The translations under genes were made by a program, and so were the position numbers. Below the pieces are notes generated by a model. The model searched no databases. It saw nothing but the letters and a program-made list of their open reading frames with translations, and was not told the DNA's origin. Below are positions 6,061 through 12,410 of a stretch of 23,373 bases of DNA, piece after piece. Every line of letters starts with the position of its first letter. Positions within the stretch are counted from its first letter, which is position 1. Origin of the DNA: JAJUFS01 sp964599565 (lineage in GTDB: Bacteria > Pseudomonadota > Gammaproteobacteria > Natronospirales > JAJUFS01); contig CAZRFE010000037.1 in the NCBI GenBank assembly GCA_964599565.1, forward strand, positions 1 through 23,373, in the 5' to 3' direction.

Positions 6061-7946
6061 CGCGGACTCCATTGCAGCTGCAGGAATACCGTGCGCCCGA
6101 ACGCCGGCCGCAGGCCGTCGATACCGAACTCCGCGTGTTCCTCGTCGAGCAGGTTGCTCACCTTGAGCGCAACATCGAAGCGGCTGGTGAGCGACCAGGC
6201 GAGACGCGCATCCAGCACGGTGTATGCCGGCACCTCGGGGTCGGGCAGCTCGCCGACATGGCGCAGGAAAAGGTCCAGCGCGCCGCGCTCGCCGATACGC
6301 CATGCGGAGCGCAACTGCCATTGCTGCTCGGGGTCGTCGCCTTCGCCGGGAACCACCGCAAGGTTTCCGGCGGCGATGTCGACGTCCTTGTCCTGCAGCA
6401 GCAGGCCGCCGTCGATACGCCAGGTCCGGCCAACCTGCCAGGACCACCAGCTTTCGATACCGGTGATGGTGCCCTGCATGCCGTTGACGAATTCCAGCGC
6501 GCCGTTTTCGTTCAACTGGAGCGTGCGCAGGTCGTCGTAGTCGCTGTGAAAGCCGGTGATGGACCAGGAGAAGTCCGCCGCCGGCTGCACGCGGTAGCCG
6601 ATCTCGAACGTATCGGCAATTTCCGAATCGAAGTCCGGCCCGCCCGCGTAGATGAACGGCGGTTCCGCCGGACTGTACACGTCGCGATCGAAGCGCGAGG
6701 GCGTGCGTACGGAACGCGACAGCGATGTCCACACTGCATGCCGGTCCGCCGGCCGCCACGCTGCGCGCAGGTTCGGCATGACCTCGACGCCGGTGTATTC
6801 ATTGTCTTCCGCGCGCGCACCCGCAATGAATGACAGGCTCTCGCGTGGCCGCCATTCGTCCTGGACGAACAGGCTGATCCAGTCCAGGTCGCGGCGCGCC
6901 GGCAGGAAGGCCGCCGTCGGAATGTTGTCGACCTCGTCACGGGCATGGCGGATATCGCTGCCCCAGACAATGACGTGATCTTCCGCCAGCGAGAAGCGGT
7001 GGCTTGCATTCACGCCGAGGACATCGATGCGCGACTCCAGGCCCTCGGTGACGTTGCCGCGCACCGTGCGGTCGTAGTAACCGCTGACCTGCAGGACGTC
7101 ATCTCCAGCCAGGTCATGCTGCCAGTTGGCGAGAAGGCTGCCGCCGGAAATTTCCAGCCGCGTGGCCAGCGCGTCGATCTCGCCATCGTAGACGTCGCCC
7201 TGCACGTTGAAACGGCTGCGCTTGCTGTCGAGGTCCACGCGAAAACCGGCCCGGTTGCGGTTCGCGTCGTCTTCGAGGCTCATGCCGGCGCCGTTCGCGG
7301 TTGCATCGGCAGCGTAATGCTTGCCATACACGCGATAGCTCGCGCCGCCTGCGGTAGCGCCGCCGTATCGCACCTGGTAGACATCTTCGTCGCCGACACT
7401 TGCGCTGGCGTCCACGCCCTGTGTCGTCGCCGCGTCGCGGGTGACGATGTTGATCACGCCGTTGACCGCGTTGCTGCCCCATGTGGTGGCGTTGGGTCCG
7501 CTGATCACCTCGATGCGTTCCACGTCCGGCAGGTACACGTCGTGGGCATCCCACCAGACGCCCGAGTAAAGCGGCGTGTATATCGGCCGCCCGTCGACCA
7601 GCACCATCAGCTTGTTCGACGCCGTGGTGTTGAAACCGCGCGCCGTGATGGCCCACGCGCTGGCACTGGAACGGGCGACCTGCAGGTTGGGGGCGAGGCG
7701 AAGGGCTTCGGGCAGCGTGGTGATGCCGTGCTGCCGGATGGCGTCTGCACTGATCACGTAAACGGAAGCGGCGGCGGAAGTGAGCGGTTCAGTCTTGCGC
7801 GAGACTGTGCTGATCTCGAGGTTCGCCAGTTCTTCCAGGCTCAGCGCTGTGAAATCGCCGTTGCCGGCGAACATTGCAGAAGCCTGGCAGCAGAATGGAA
7901 ACAGTCCGCTTCCCAGCAGCAGTACGAACAGCCGGCTGTTTTTCAT
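6057..7946 (-). CDS. TonB-dependent outer-membrane receptor
   Basis: A 629-residue outer-membrane receptor. It has a signal peptide (about 1-24), a short LSLEELANLEISTVSRK leader, and a plug domain at about 50-170 with VYVISADAIRQHG, LPEALRLAPNLQVAR, WAITARGFN, VLVDGRPIYTPLYSGVWWD, DVERIEVISGPN and SNAVNGVINIVTR. A beta barrel follows to the C-terminus, ending FGRTVFLQLQWSPR. The size is at the small end for the family. No dedicated N-terminal signalling (STN) domain is seen. It is the first gene of a five-gene operon with YfiR, kinase and regulators, so it could take up the inducing ligand or act as its outer-membrane sensor. The ligand is unknown; such LSLEEL receptors beside YfiR genes are a recurring arrangement. 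Confidence 0.94.
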   Translation of the reverse strand: MKNSRLFVLLLGSGLFPFCCQASAMFAGNGDFTALSLEELANLEISTVSRKTEPLTSAAASVYVISADAIRQHGITTLPEALRLAPNLQVARSSASAWAITARGFNTTASNKLMVLVDGRPIYTPLYSGVWWDAHDVYLPDVERIEVISGPNATTWGSNAVNGVINIVTRDAATTQGVDASASVGDEDVYQVRYGGATAGGASYRVYGKHYAADATANGAGMSLEDDANRNRAGFRVDLDSKRSRFNVQGDVYDGEIDALATRLEISGGSLLANWQHDLAGDDVLQVSGYYDRTVRGNVTEGLESRIDVLGVNASHRFSLAEDHVIVWGSDIRHARDEVDNIPTAAFLPARRDLDWISLFVQDEWRPRESLSFIAGARAEDNEYTGVEVMPNLRAAWRPADRHAVWTSLSRSVRTPSRFDRDVYSPAEPPFIYAGGPDFDSEIADTFEIGYRVQPAADFSWSITGFHSDYDDLRTLQLNENGALEFVNGMQGTITGIESWWSWQVGRTWRIDGGLLLQDKDVDIAAGNLAVVPGEGDDPEQQWQLRSAWRIGERGALDLFLRHVGELPDPEVPAYTVLDARLAWSLTSRFDVALKVSNLLDEEHAEFGIDGLRPAFGRTVFLQLQWSPR

Positions 7947-7986
7947 CAGTTCTTCCGCCGCGATTCGATATTACGGCAATGAACTA

Positions 7987-8005
7987 ACATATTTTTATGA
8001 TTATG
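7987..8005 (-). promoter_or_regulatory. AT-rich promoter region of the TonB-YfiR operon, weak Fur-like hexamers
   Basis: This is an isolated AT-rich patch in GC-rich DNA, 41 bases before the receptor start. Read on the minus strand it contains three consecutive hexamers: CATAAT, CATAAA, AATATG. The first two resemble the GATAAT unit of Fur sites and the third fits poorly. About 11 of 19 positions match the classical Fur consensus. I regard it as promoter DNA with only weak support for iron control. Confidence 0.3.
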
Positions 8006-8091
8006 GGAACAAACCGCACACATCGGGAAGGCCCAGGTTGCCAATTCCGTGCGGGTCTGCACATTCCCGGCAGTAGCCCGCGGAAGTTTTC

Positions 8092-8120
8092 TTGGGTTCG
8101 CCCCGGGAGCGACGTATTCT
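8092..8120 (+). promoter_or_regulatory. Candidate sigma-70 promoter for rarD
   Basis: A -35-like TTGGGT (8092-8097) and a -10-like TATTCT (8115-8120) are separated by exactly 17 bases. Transcription would start near 8127, giving a leader of about 36 bases before the rarD ATG. Only motif and spacing support it. Confidence 0.4.
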
Positions 8121-8162
8121 CTGCGCTCCCTGATCGTTTGCTCTCCAATCGAAGGAATTCCG

Positions 8163-9095
8163 ATGCAGCAGGACAACCGCGAAGCGGCCGTCGGCGTCGT
8201 TTACGCGTTGCTGGCGTATGGCCTGTGGGGCTTCACGCCGATCTATTTCAAGGCCATCGGTTACGTATCCGCGCTGGATGTGCTCGGGCATCGCGTCGTG
8301 TGGTCGGCAGTCTTTCTCGCGCTGCTGCTCGGCCTGCGCCGCAAGCTTCGCGAACTCGTGGATGTGCTGCGCGATTTCTCGCGCCTGCGCTGGCTGCTCG
8401 TCTCCGCCATCGTGATTTCCGCGAACTGGGGCGTATACATCTACGCAGTGCAGTCGGGCCGGATACTGGAGGCGAGCCTCGGCTATTACATCAATCCACT
8501 CGTGAGCGTGTTTCTCGGCATGGCGTTCCTGCAGGAAACGCTGCGGCCGTGGCAGTGGTTCGCGATTGCGCTTGCGGGTGCGGGAACGCTGAACATGGCG
8601 TTGAACCTCGGCGCGGTGCCGTGGCTGTCGCTGTTTCTCGCGTTTTCCTTCGGTACCTACGGACTCGTGCGCAAGGCCGCACCCGTGCCGCCGCTGCTCG
8701 GCCTGTTCGTGGAAACGTTGCTGGTCGCGCCGCTGGCGCTTTTGTTTCTCGCCTGGCTCGACGTGCAGGGCGAGGGCAGCTTCGGGCGGATCGATCGCTA
8801 CACGGACCTGATGCTCGTGGCAGCGAGTCTCGTCACGGCGCTGCCGTTGCTGTGGTTCACGAACGGCGCGAAGCGGCTGCGGCTTTCGACGATGGGAATG
8901 TTCCAGTACATCGCACCGACGGTGCAGCTCGTGCTTGCGGTGCTCGTCTATGGCGAGGTGTTCACGGCCACGCACGCGCTCACGTTCGGCCTCATCTGGT
9001 TCGCGCTTGCGCTTTACACGTTCGATGCATTGCGTGCGCAGCGGCACCTTCGCGCGCTGCGGCGGACAATCGACGCCGCCAATGAGGTAGAATGA
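8163..9095 (+). CDS. rarD: RarD-type EamA-family permease
   Basis: A 310-residue inner-membrane protein of the drug/metabolite transporter superfamily with about ten hydrophobic segments. RarD hallmarks are visible: GVVYALLAYGLWGFTPIYFK at the start, HRVVWSAVFLALLL, ISANWGVYIYAVQSGRILEASLGYYINPL, FLGMAFLQETL and GMFQYIAPTVQLVLAVLVYGE. The substrate is not settled for the family (chloramphenicol sensitivity is the historical phenotype). The ATG at 8163 was chosen because AAGGA lies about seven bases upstream and it matches the family start; an in-frame start at 8049 would add 38 non-conserved residues. A short 36-base gap leads to the NERD gene, and a shared terminator follows that gene, so the two may be one transcript. 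Confidence 0.93.
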   Translation: MQQDNREAAVGVVYALLAYGLWGFTPIYFKAIGYVSALDVLGHRVVWSAVFLALLLGLRRKLRELVDVLRDFSRLRWLLVSAIVISANWGVYIYAVQSGRILEASLGYYINPLVSVFLGMAFLQETLRPWQWFAIALAGAGTLNMALNLGAVPWLSLFLAFSFGTYGLVRKAAPVPPLLGLFVETLLVAPLALLFLAWLDVQGEGSFGRIDRYTDLMLVAASLVTALPLLWFTNGAKRLRLSTMGMFQYIAPTVQLVLAVLVYGEVFTATHALTFGLIWFALALYTFDALRAQRHLRALRRTIDAANEVE

Positions 9096-9131
9096 CGCGC
9101 CACGGGACCGAGTAGCAGACGGACTTCGACA

Positions 9132-9716
9132 GTGACTCTTTCCAGCATTTCTCCCCAGGCATGGCTGATCGCGGGCGGCGCGCTTTTCGTGCTGCTTGCC
9201 GGCATCGGCATCTACGTCAGGCACCGCGGCAGCATGCAGCAGCGCATCCAGCGTACGCTCGCCCGCATCTCGCACGACCGGCTGCAGGACATTCATCTGC
9301 CGGACGGCATGGGCGGACACATCCATGTCGATGTGCTGCTGCTCACCAGTCGCGGCCTTGTCGTGCTCGACATCAAGGACATTCCCGGTACGCTGTTCGG
9401 CGCGGACAAGATGGCGGAATGGGTGGTGATGAACGGCCGTCGCCGGCACACGTTCCGCAATCCGCAGCCGGGACTGCACGACCGGCTCGCGGTGGTGCGC
9501 AGTCTCGCGCGCGATGTGCGCACGGACGGTTACCTGGTGTTCACTGAGCATGGGCGGTTCACCAAGGGCAAACCGTCCGAAACGCTGATGCTGCAGGAAC
9601 TCGTGGAAACGTTCGGACCCGCGGGCGAGGATTATCCGCAGGCGTTCGATGCGACATGGCGCGAGATACGCGCGCTCGCGCAGCAGGCGGAAGAGGAAAC
9701 GCGCCCGCAGCGCTGA
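9132..9716 (+). CDS. Membrane-anchored NERD (nuclease-related) domain protein
   Basis: A 194-residue protein from a GTG start. One N-terminal membrane segment (about 11-29, LIAGGALFVLLAGIGIYV) is followed by a NERD domain: IHVDVLLLTSRGLVVLDIKDIPG, FGADKMAEWVV, FRNPQPGLHDRLAVVRSL and, near the end, GYLVFTEHGRFTKGKPSETLMLQEL. The D...D-x-K arrangement (VDVLLL and LDIKD) fits the PD-(D/E)xK nuclease fold; most relatives have E-x-K. The biochemical activity of short NERD proteins is unproven. The GTG at 9132 is kept because later starts would remove the membrane anchor, although the ribosome binding site is weak. A strong terminator follows at 9744-9770. Confidence 0.82.
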   Translation: MTLSSISPQAWLIAGGALFVLLAGIGIYVRHRGSMQQRIQRTLARISHDRLQDIHLPDGMGGHIHVDVLLLTSRGLVVLDIKDIPGTLFGADKMAEWVVMNGRRRHTFRNPQPGLHDRLAVVRSLARDVRTDGYLVFTEHGRFTKGKPSETLMLQELVETFGPAGEDYPQAFDATWREIRALAQQAEEETRPQR

Positions 9717-9743
9717 GCGGATGGCAGATGGGAAACGACAGCG

Positions 9744-9770
9744 AAAGCCGGGCTTGCCCGGCTTTTTTTT
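9744..9770 (+). terminator. Intrinsic terminator after the NERD gene
   Basis: A perfect 10-base stem (AAAGCCGGGC 9744-9753 with GCCCGGCTTT 9756-9765) has a 2-base loop and runs into eight T residues (9763-9770). It ends the rarD-NERD transcription unit. Read in the opposite direction only three Ts follow, so it would be a weak stop for the convergent cyd operon. Confidence 0.88.
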
Positions 9771-9775
9771 GTTGC

Positions 9776-9904
9776 TCAGAGAATCAGCCAACGCAGGAAG
9801 TGGACGATGATCGTGAACGCGATCAACGACGCGGCGTACAGCCCGACGAACCACAGCCACCGTCGCGGTTTCCTCGACGATTCGTTTTCAGTCCCGCCGG
9901 TCAC
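9776..9904 (-). CDS. DUF2474-type small subunit of cytochrome bd oxidase (42 aa)
   Basis: A tiny reading frame begins with GTG at 9904, three bases after the cydB stop, and ends with TGA at 9776. It encodes a 42-residue protein with a basic N-terminal part (SSRKPRRWLWF) and a single hydrophobic helix (FVGLYAASLIAFTIIVHFLR). This layout matches DUF2474, a small membrane protein encoded after cioAB in many proteobacteria and analogous to CydX, which stabilises the haem sites of cytochrome bd. Alternatively it could be a chance frame. Its immediate position after cydB, its hydrophobic helix and its lack of overlap with another gene argue otherwise. No ATG start or strong ribosome binding site is present, so translation is probably coupled to cydB. 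Confidence 0.78.
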   Translation of the reverse strand: MTGGTENESSRKPRRWLWFVGLYAASLIAFTIIVHFLRWLIL

Positions 9905-9907
9905 GTC

Positions 9908-10894
9908 TCAATGGTATCCCGCATCGCTTCGCACCTTGCCGCGAAACACGCGGTAGCCGAGCGCCGTGTAGCCGATCACGAACGGCATGACGATCAGCGT
10001 GCCGACAAGCAGGAAGATCTGCGCGGATTCCGCAGCGGCTGCATCCCAGAGCGTCAGCCGCCATGGAACGAGATACGGCCAGACGCTGATCGCAAGCCCC
10101 GCGTACGCAAGCAGGAACAGCACCACGCCGAACACGAACGGCAGGCGGTCGCTGCGGCGGCGCTTGAGCGTGTACCAGAGTGCGCCGGCGACGATCAGCG
10201 TGAGCAGCGGCACCTGCGAGAGAAAATAGAAATTCGGCAGCGAGAACCAGCGCTCGGCGATGCGCGGCTCGACGAACGGCGTCCACAGGCTGACGGCGCC
10301 GACGCACAGCAGCAGCAGCGGCAACAAAAGTTTCGATTTCCCGATGGCCCACTCCTGCAACGCGTTTTCCGTTTTCATCACCAGCCATGTCGCGCCCTGC
10401 AGCGCATAGCCGCACACGACGGCCACACCGGTGAACAGGGAGAAGGGCGTGAGCCAGTGAAACGGTGTGACGTTTTCCGGAATGCCCTGCACGACAGCGC
10501 CGACGACAACACCCTGCGTGAACGCGGCGAGCATCGAACCCGTGGTAAAGGAAATGTCCCAGAGATAGCGGCTGCTGTGCGCCTTGAAGCGGAACTCGAA
10601 TGCAACGCCGCGGAGAATCAGCGCGAACAGCATCAGCATCAGCGGTATGTAGAGTCCCGACAGCAGGATGGCGTAGGCGGCAGGAAACGCACCGAACAAT
10701 CCCGCGCCGCCGAGCACAAGCCAGGTCTCGTTGCCGTCCCATACTGGTGCGATCGAATTCATCATCACGTCGCGGTCATCGTGCGAGCGCGCGAACGGAA
10801 ACAGGATGCCGACGCCGAGATCGAAACCGTCGAGCAGCACGTAGATCACGACACCGAAGGCGATGATGGCGGCCCATGCAAGCGTGAGTTCCAT
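9908..10894 (-). CDS. cydB: Cytochrome bd ubiquinol oxidase subunit II (CIO type)
   Basis: A 328-residue subunit II of a cytochrome bd quinol oxidase, with about eight to nine membrane helices. Recognisable family segments are MELTLAWAAIIAFGVVIYVLLDGFDLGVGILFPF, DRDVMMNSIAPVWDGNETWLVLGG, LFGAFPAAYAILLSGLYIPL, ILRGVAFEFRFK and SVWPYLVPWRLTLWDAAA. The complex oxidises ubiquinol and reduces oxygen to water without pumping protons. I chose the ATG at 10894, one base after the cydA stop and preceded by GAGGAG with seven bases of spacing; the in-frame start at 10957 lies within cydA and adds 21 unrelated residues. cydA and a DUF2474 gene flank it, so all three form one operon. Confidence 0.96.
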   Translation of the reverse strand: MELTLAWAAIIAFGVVIYVLLDGFDLGVGILFPFARSHDDRDVMMNSIAPVWDGNETWLVLGGAGLFGAFPAAYAILLSGLYIPLMLMLFALILRGVAFEFRFKAHSSRYLWDISFTTGSMLAAFTQGVVVGAVVQGIPENVTPFHWLTPFSLFTGVAVVCGYALQGATWLVMKTENALQEWAIGKSKLLLPLLLLCVGAVSLWTPFVEPRIAERWFSLPNFYFLSQVPLLTLIVAGALWYTLKRRRSDRLPFVFGVVLFLLAYAGLAISVWPYLVPWRLTLWDAAAAESAQIFLLVGTLIVMPFVIGYTALGYRVFRGKVRSDAGYH

Positions 10895-10895
10895 G

Positions 10896-12272
10896 TTATT
10901 GCTCCTCGCCGGGCGCGATGAACGCGGGGCGCGCTGGTGCGCCCGGTTCGCCTTCATGAATCGCCGACCTGTCCGGCGTGCGAATGACTTTCACCAGGTA
11001 ATAAAGCCACGCGCCGAACAGCAGCGTGTACAGCAGCACGAACACGCCGAGCGACATGCCGACTTCGCCGCCGGTGATCGCGGAAACGCTGTCGCGCGTG
11101 CGCATCAGCCCGTGCACCGTCCACGGCTGGCGCCCGACTTCCGTCACCCACCAGCCGGCGAGCACGGCGATGAAACCAAGCGGTGTCATGAACGCGAATG
11201 TGCAGAGCAGTTTCGTCGAATCCAGCAACCGTCCGCGCCATGCCTGGATGGCGCCGGCGAAGCCTGCGAAGAGAAACAGGAGGCCGATGCCGACCATGAT
11301 GCGAAACGCGAAGAACACGGTCGGCACGTACGGCCGGTCTTCCGGCGGAACTTCATCAAGGCCCGGGATTTCGCCGTCCGCGGTGTGCGTGAGTATCCAG
11401 CTTGCGCCGCCGGGAATGCCGATCTCGAAATGATTCTTCGCCGCTTCCTGGTCGGGAATCGCAAACAGCAGCAGCGGCGCATTCGCGCGGCGTTCCCAGT
11501 TGCCTTCCATCGCCGCGACCTTCAACGGCTGATGCTCGAACGTGTTCAGCCCGTGCATGTCGCCGGCGATGATCTGCAGCGGTGCGAGCAATGCGACGGT
11601 GAATACGCCGTACGTGAGGCTGTGCGCGAAGAATTCGCGCGACCGGTTCTTCAGGATGCAGATCGCGGAGACGCCGGAAACGAAAACGGCGGTTGTAAGG
11701 AATGCCGCGAGCACCATGTGCACGAGACGGTAGGGGAACGATGGATTGAAGACGATCGCCCACCAGTCGAGCGGGTAGAACACGCCGTCGCGCAGCTCCG
11801 CGCCGGCAGGTGTCTGCATCCATGAATTCGCGGAAAGAATCCAGAACGAGGAAATCAGCGTGCCTGTCGCGACGGCAAGCGTGGCGATGAAATGCATGCG
11901 CGGCCCGACGCGGTTCCAGCCGAACAGCATCACGCCCAGGAATCCCGCTTCAAGAAAGAATGCGGTGAGCACTTCGTAACTCAGCAGCGGACCCAGCACG
12001 TTGCCTGTCGCAGCCGCGAACGGCGCGAAGTTCGTGCCGATCTCGTAGGAGAGCACGATGCCGGTGACGACGCCCATGCCGAACGACAGCGCGAAGATCT
12101 TCGACCAGAACTTCGCGTGGCGCAGGTGGAGATCGTTCTTCGTCATCAGCCAGCGCGCTTCGAGAAACGCGATGTATGAACCAAGGCCGATGGTCAGCGT
12201 GGGAAAGAGAATGTGAAAACTGATGGTGAAAGCAAACTGCGCGCGGGAAAGAAAGACGGGATCGAGCTCCAC
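10896..12272 (-). CDS. cydA: Cytochrome bd ubiquinol oxidase subunit I (CIO type)
   Basis: A 458-residue subunit I that carries the haems. From the GTG start, the visible ligands are H20 (FTISFHILFPTLTIG), E100 and E108 (SYEVLTAFFLEAGFLG), H185 (YRLVHMVLA) and M326 (FRIMVGIG). The quinol-site pair K251/E256 lies in PLKVAAMEGNWE, and GRQPW is at 380-384. The quinol-binding loop is short, which together with the following DUF2474 gene points to the cyanide-insensitive (CioA-like) branch. I chose the GTG at 12272 because GGAGG sits nine bases upstream and the protein then begins (M)ELDPVFLSRAQF, as in relatives; an in-frame start at 12341 would add 23 unrelated residues. A -10-like TATACT lies about 40 bases upstream. 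Confidence 0.95.
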   Translation of the reverse strand: MELDPVFLSRAQFAFTISFHILFPTLTIGLGSYIAFLEARWLMTKNDLHLRHAKFWSKIFALSFGMGVVTGIVLSYEIGTNFAPFAAATGNVLGPLLSYEVLTAFFLEAGFLGVMLFGWNRVGPRMHFIATLAVATGTLISSFWILSANSWMQTPAGAELRDGVFYPLDWWAIVFNPSFPYRLVHMVLAAFLTTAVFVSGVSAICILKNRSREFFAHSLTYGVFTVALLAPLQIIAGDMHGLNTFEHQPLKVAAMEGNWERRANAPLLLFAIPDQEAAKNHFEIGIPGGASWILTHTADGEIPGLDEVPPEDRPYVPTVFFAFRIMVGIGLLFLFAGFAGAIQAWRGRLLDSTKLLCTFAFMTPLGFIAVLAGWWVTEVGRQPWTVHGLMRTRDSVSAITGGEVGMSLGVFVLLYTLLFGAWLYYLVKVIRTPDRSAIHEGEPGAPARPAFIAPGEEQ

Positions 12273-12281
12273 GAGATGTCG

Positions 12282-12286
12282 CCTCC
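12282..12286 (-). promoter_or_regulatory. Ribosome binding site fixing the cydA GTG start
   Basis: GGAGG nine bases before the GTG at 12272. It decides between this non-ATG start and the longer frame beginning at 12341. Confidence 0.6.
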
Positions 12287-12311
12287 GCTTGAGCGTGACT
12301 GGCGAGCGGGA

Positions 12312-12317
12312 AGTATA
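12312..12317 (-). promoter_or_regulatory. Candidate -10 element of the cyd operon
   Basis: Read on the minus strand this is TATACT, five of six matches to the sigma-70 -10 box. Transcription would start near 12305 and give a leader of about 33 bases before cydA. The best -35 candidate at 17-base spacing (TGGGAA) is poor, which would suit an activator-dependent promoter. Motif-only evidence. Confidence 0.35.
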
Positions 12318-12372
12318 CGCGCAGTCAGGGCCGATTCCCACGGCGGAGCAGGACGGAAAGCGATATGTCCAT

Positions 12373-12399
12373 TGCCGGCGGACGCTCCGTCCGCCGGCA
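12373..12399 (-). terminator. Perfect GC-rich hairpin between the M1 peptidase gene and cydA
   Basis: A flawless 12-base stem (TGCCGGCGGACG 12373-12384 with CGTCCGCCGGCA 12388-12399) and a 3-base loop, starting 11 bases beyond the peptidase stop codon. No T tract follows on either strand, so it is not a standard intrinsic terminator. It may be a Rho-assisted stop, a 3'-end stabiliser of the peptidase mRNA, or a barrier upstream of the cyd promoter. Confidence 0.5.
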
Positions 12400-12410
12400 G
12401 GTCGAAGCCT

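Noticed and set aside
6060..6759. N-terminal extension of the YfiR-like frame upstream of 6060.
   Set aside because: It lies wholly inside the TonB receptor gene, has shadow-frame composition, and the internal ATG at 6060 has a ribosome binding site and begins a clear signal peptide.
9744..9770. The terminator after the NERD gene as a full bidirectional stop for the cyd operon.
   Set aside because: On the minus strand the stem is followed by only three Ts, so strong termination in that direction is not supported.
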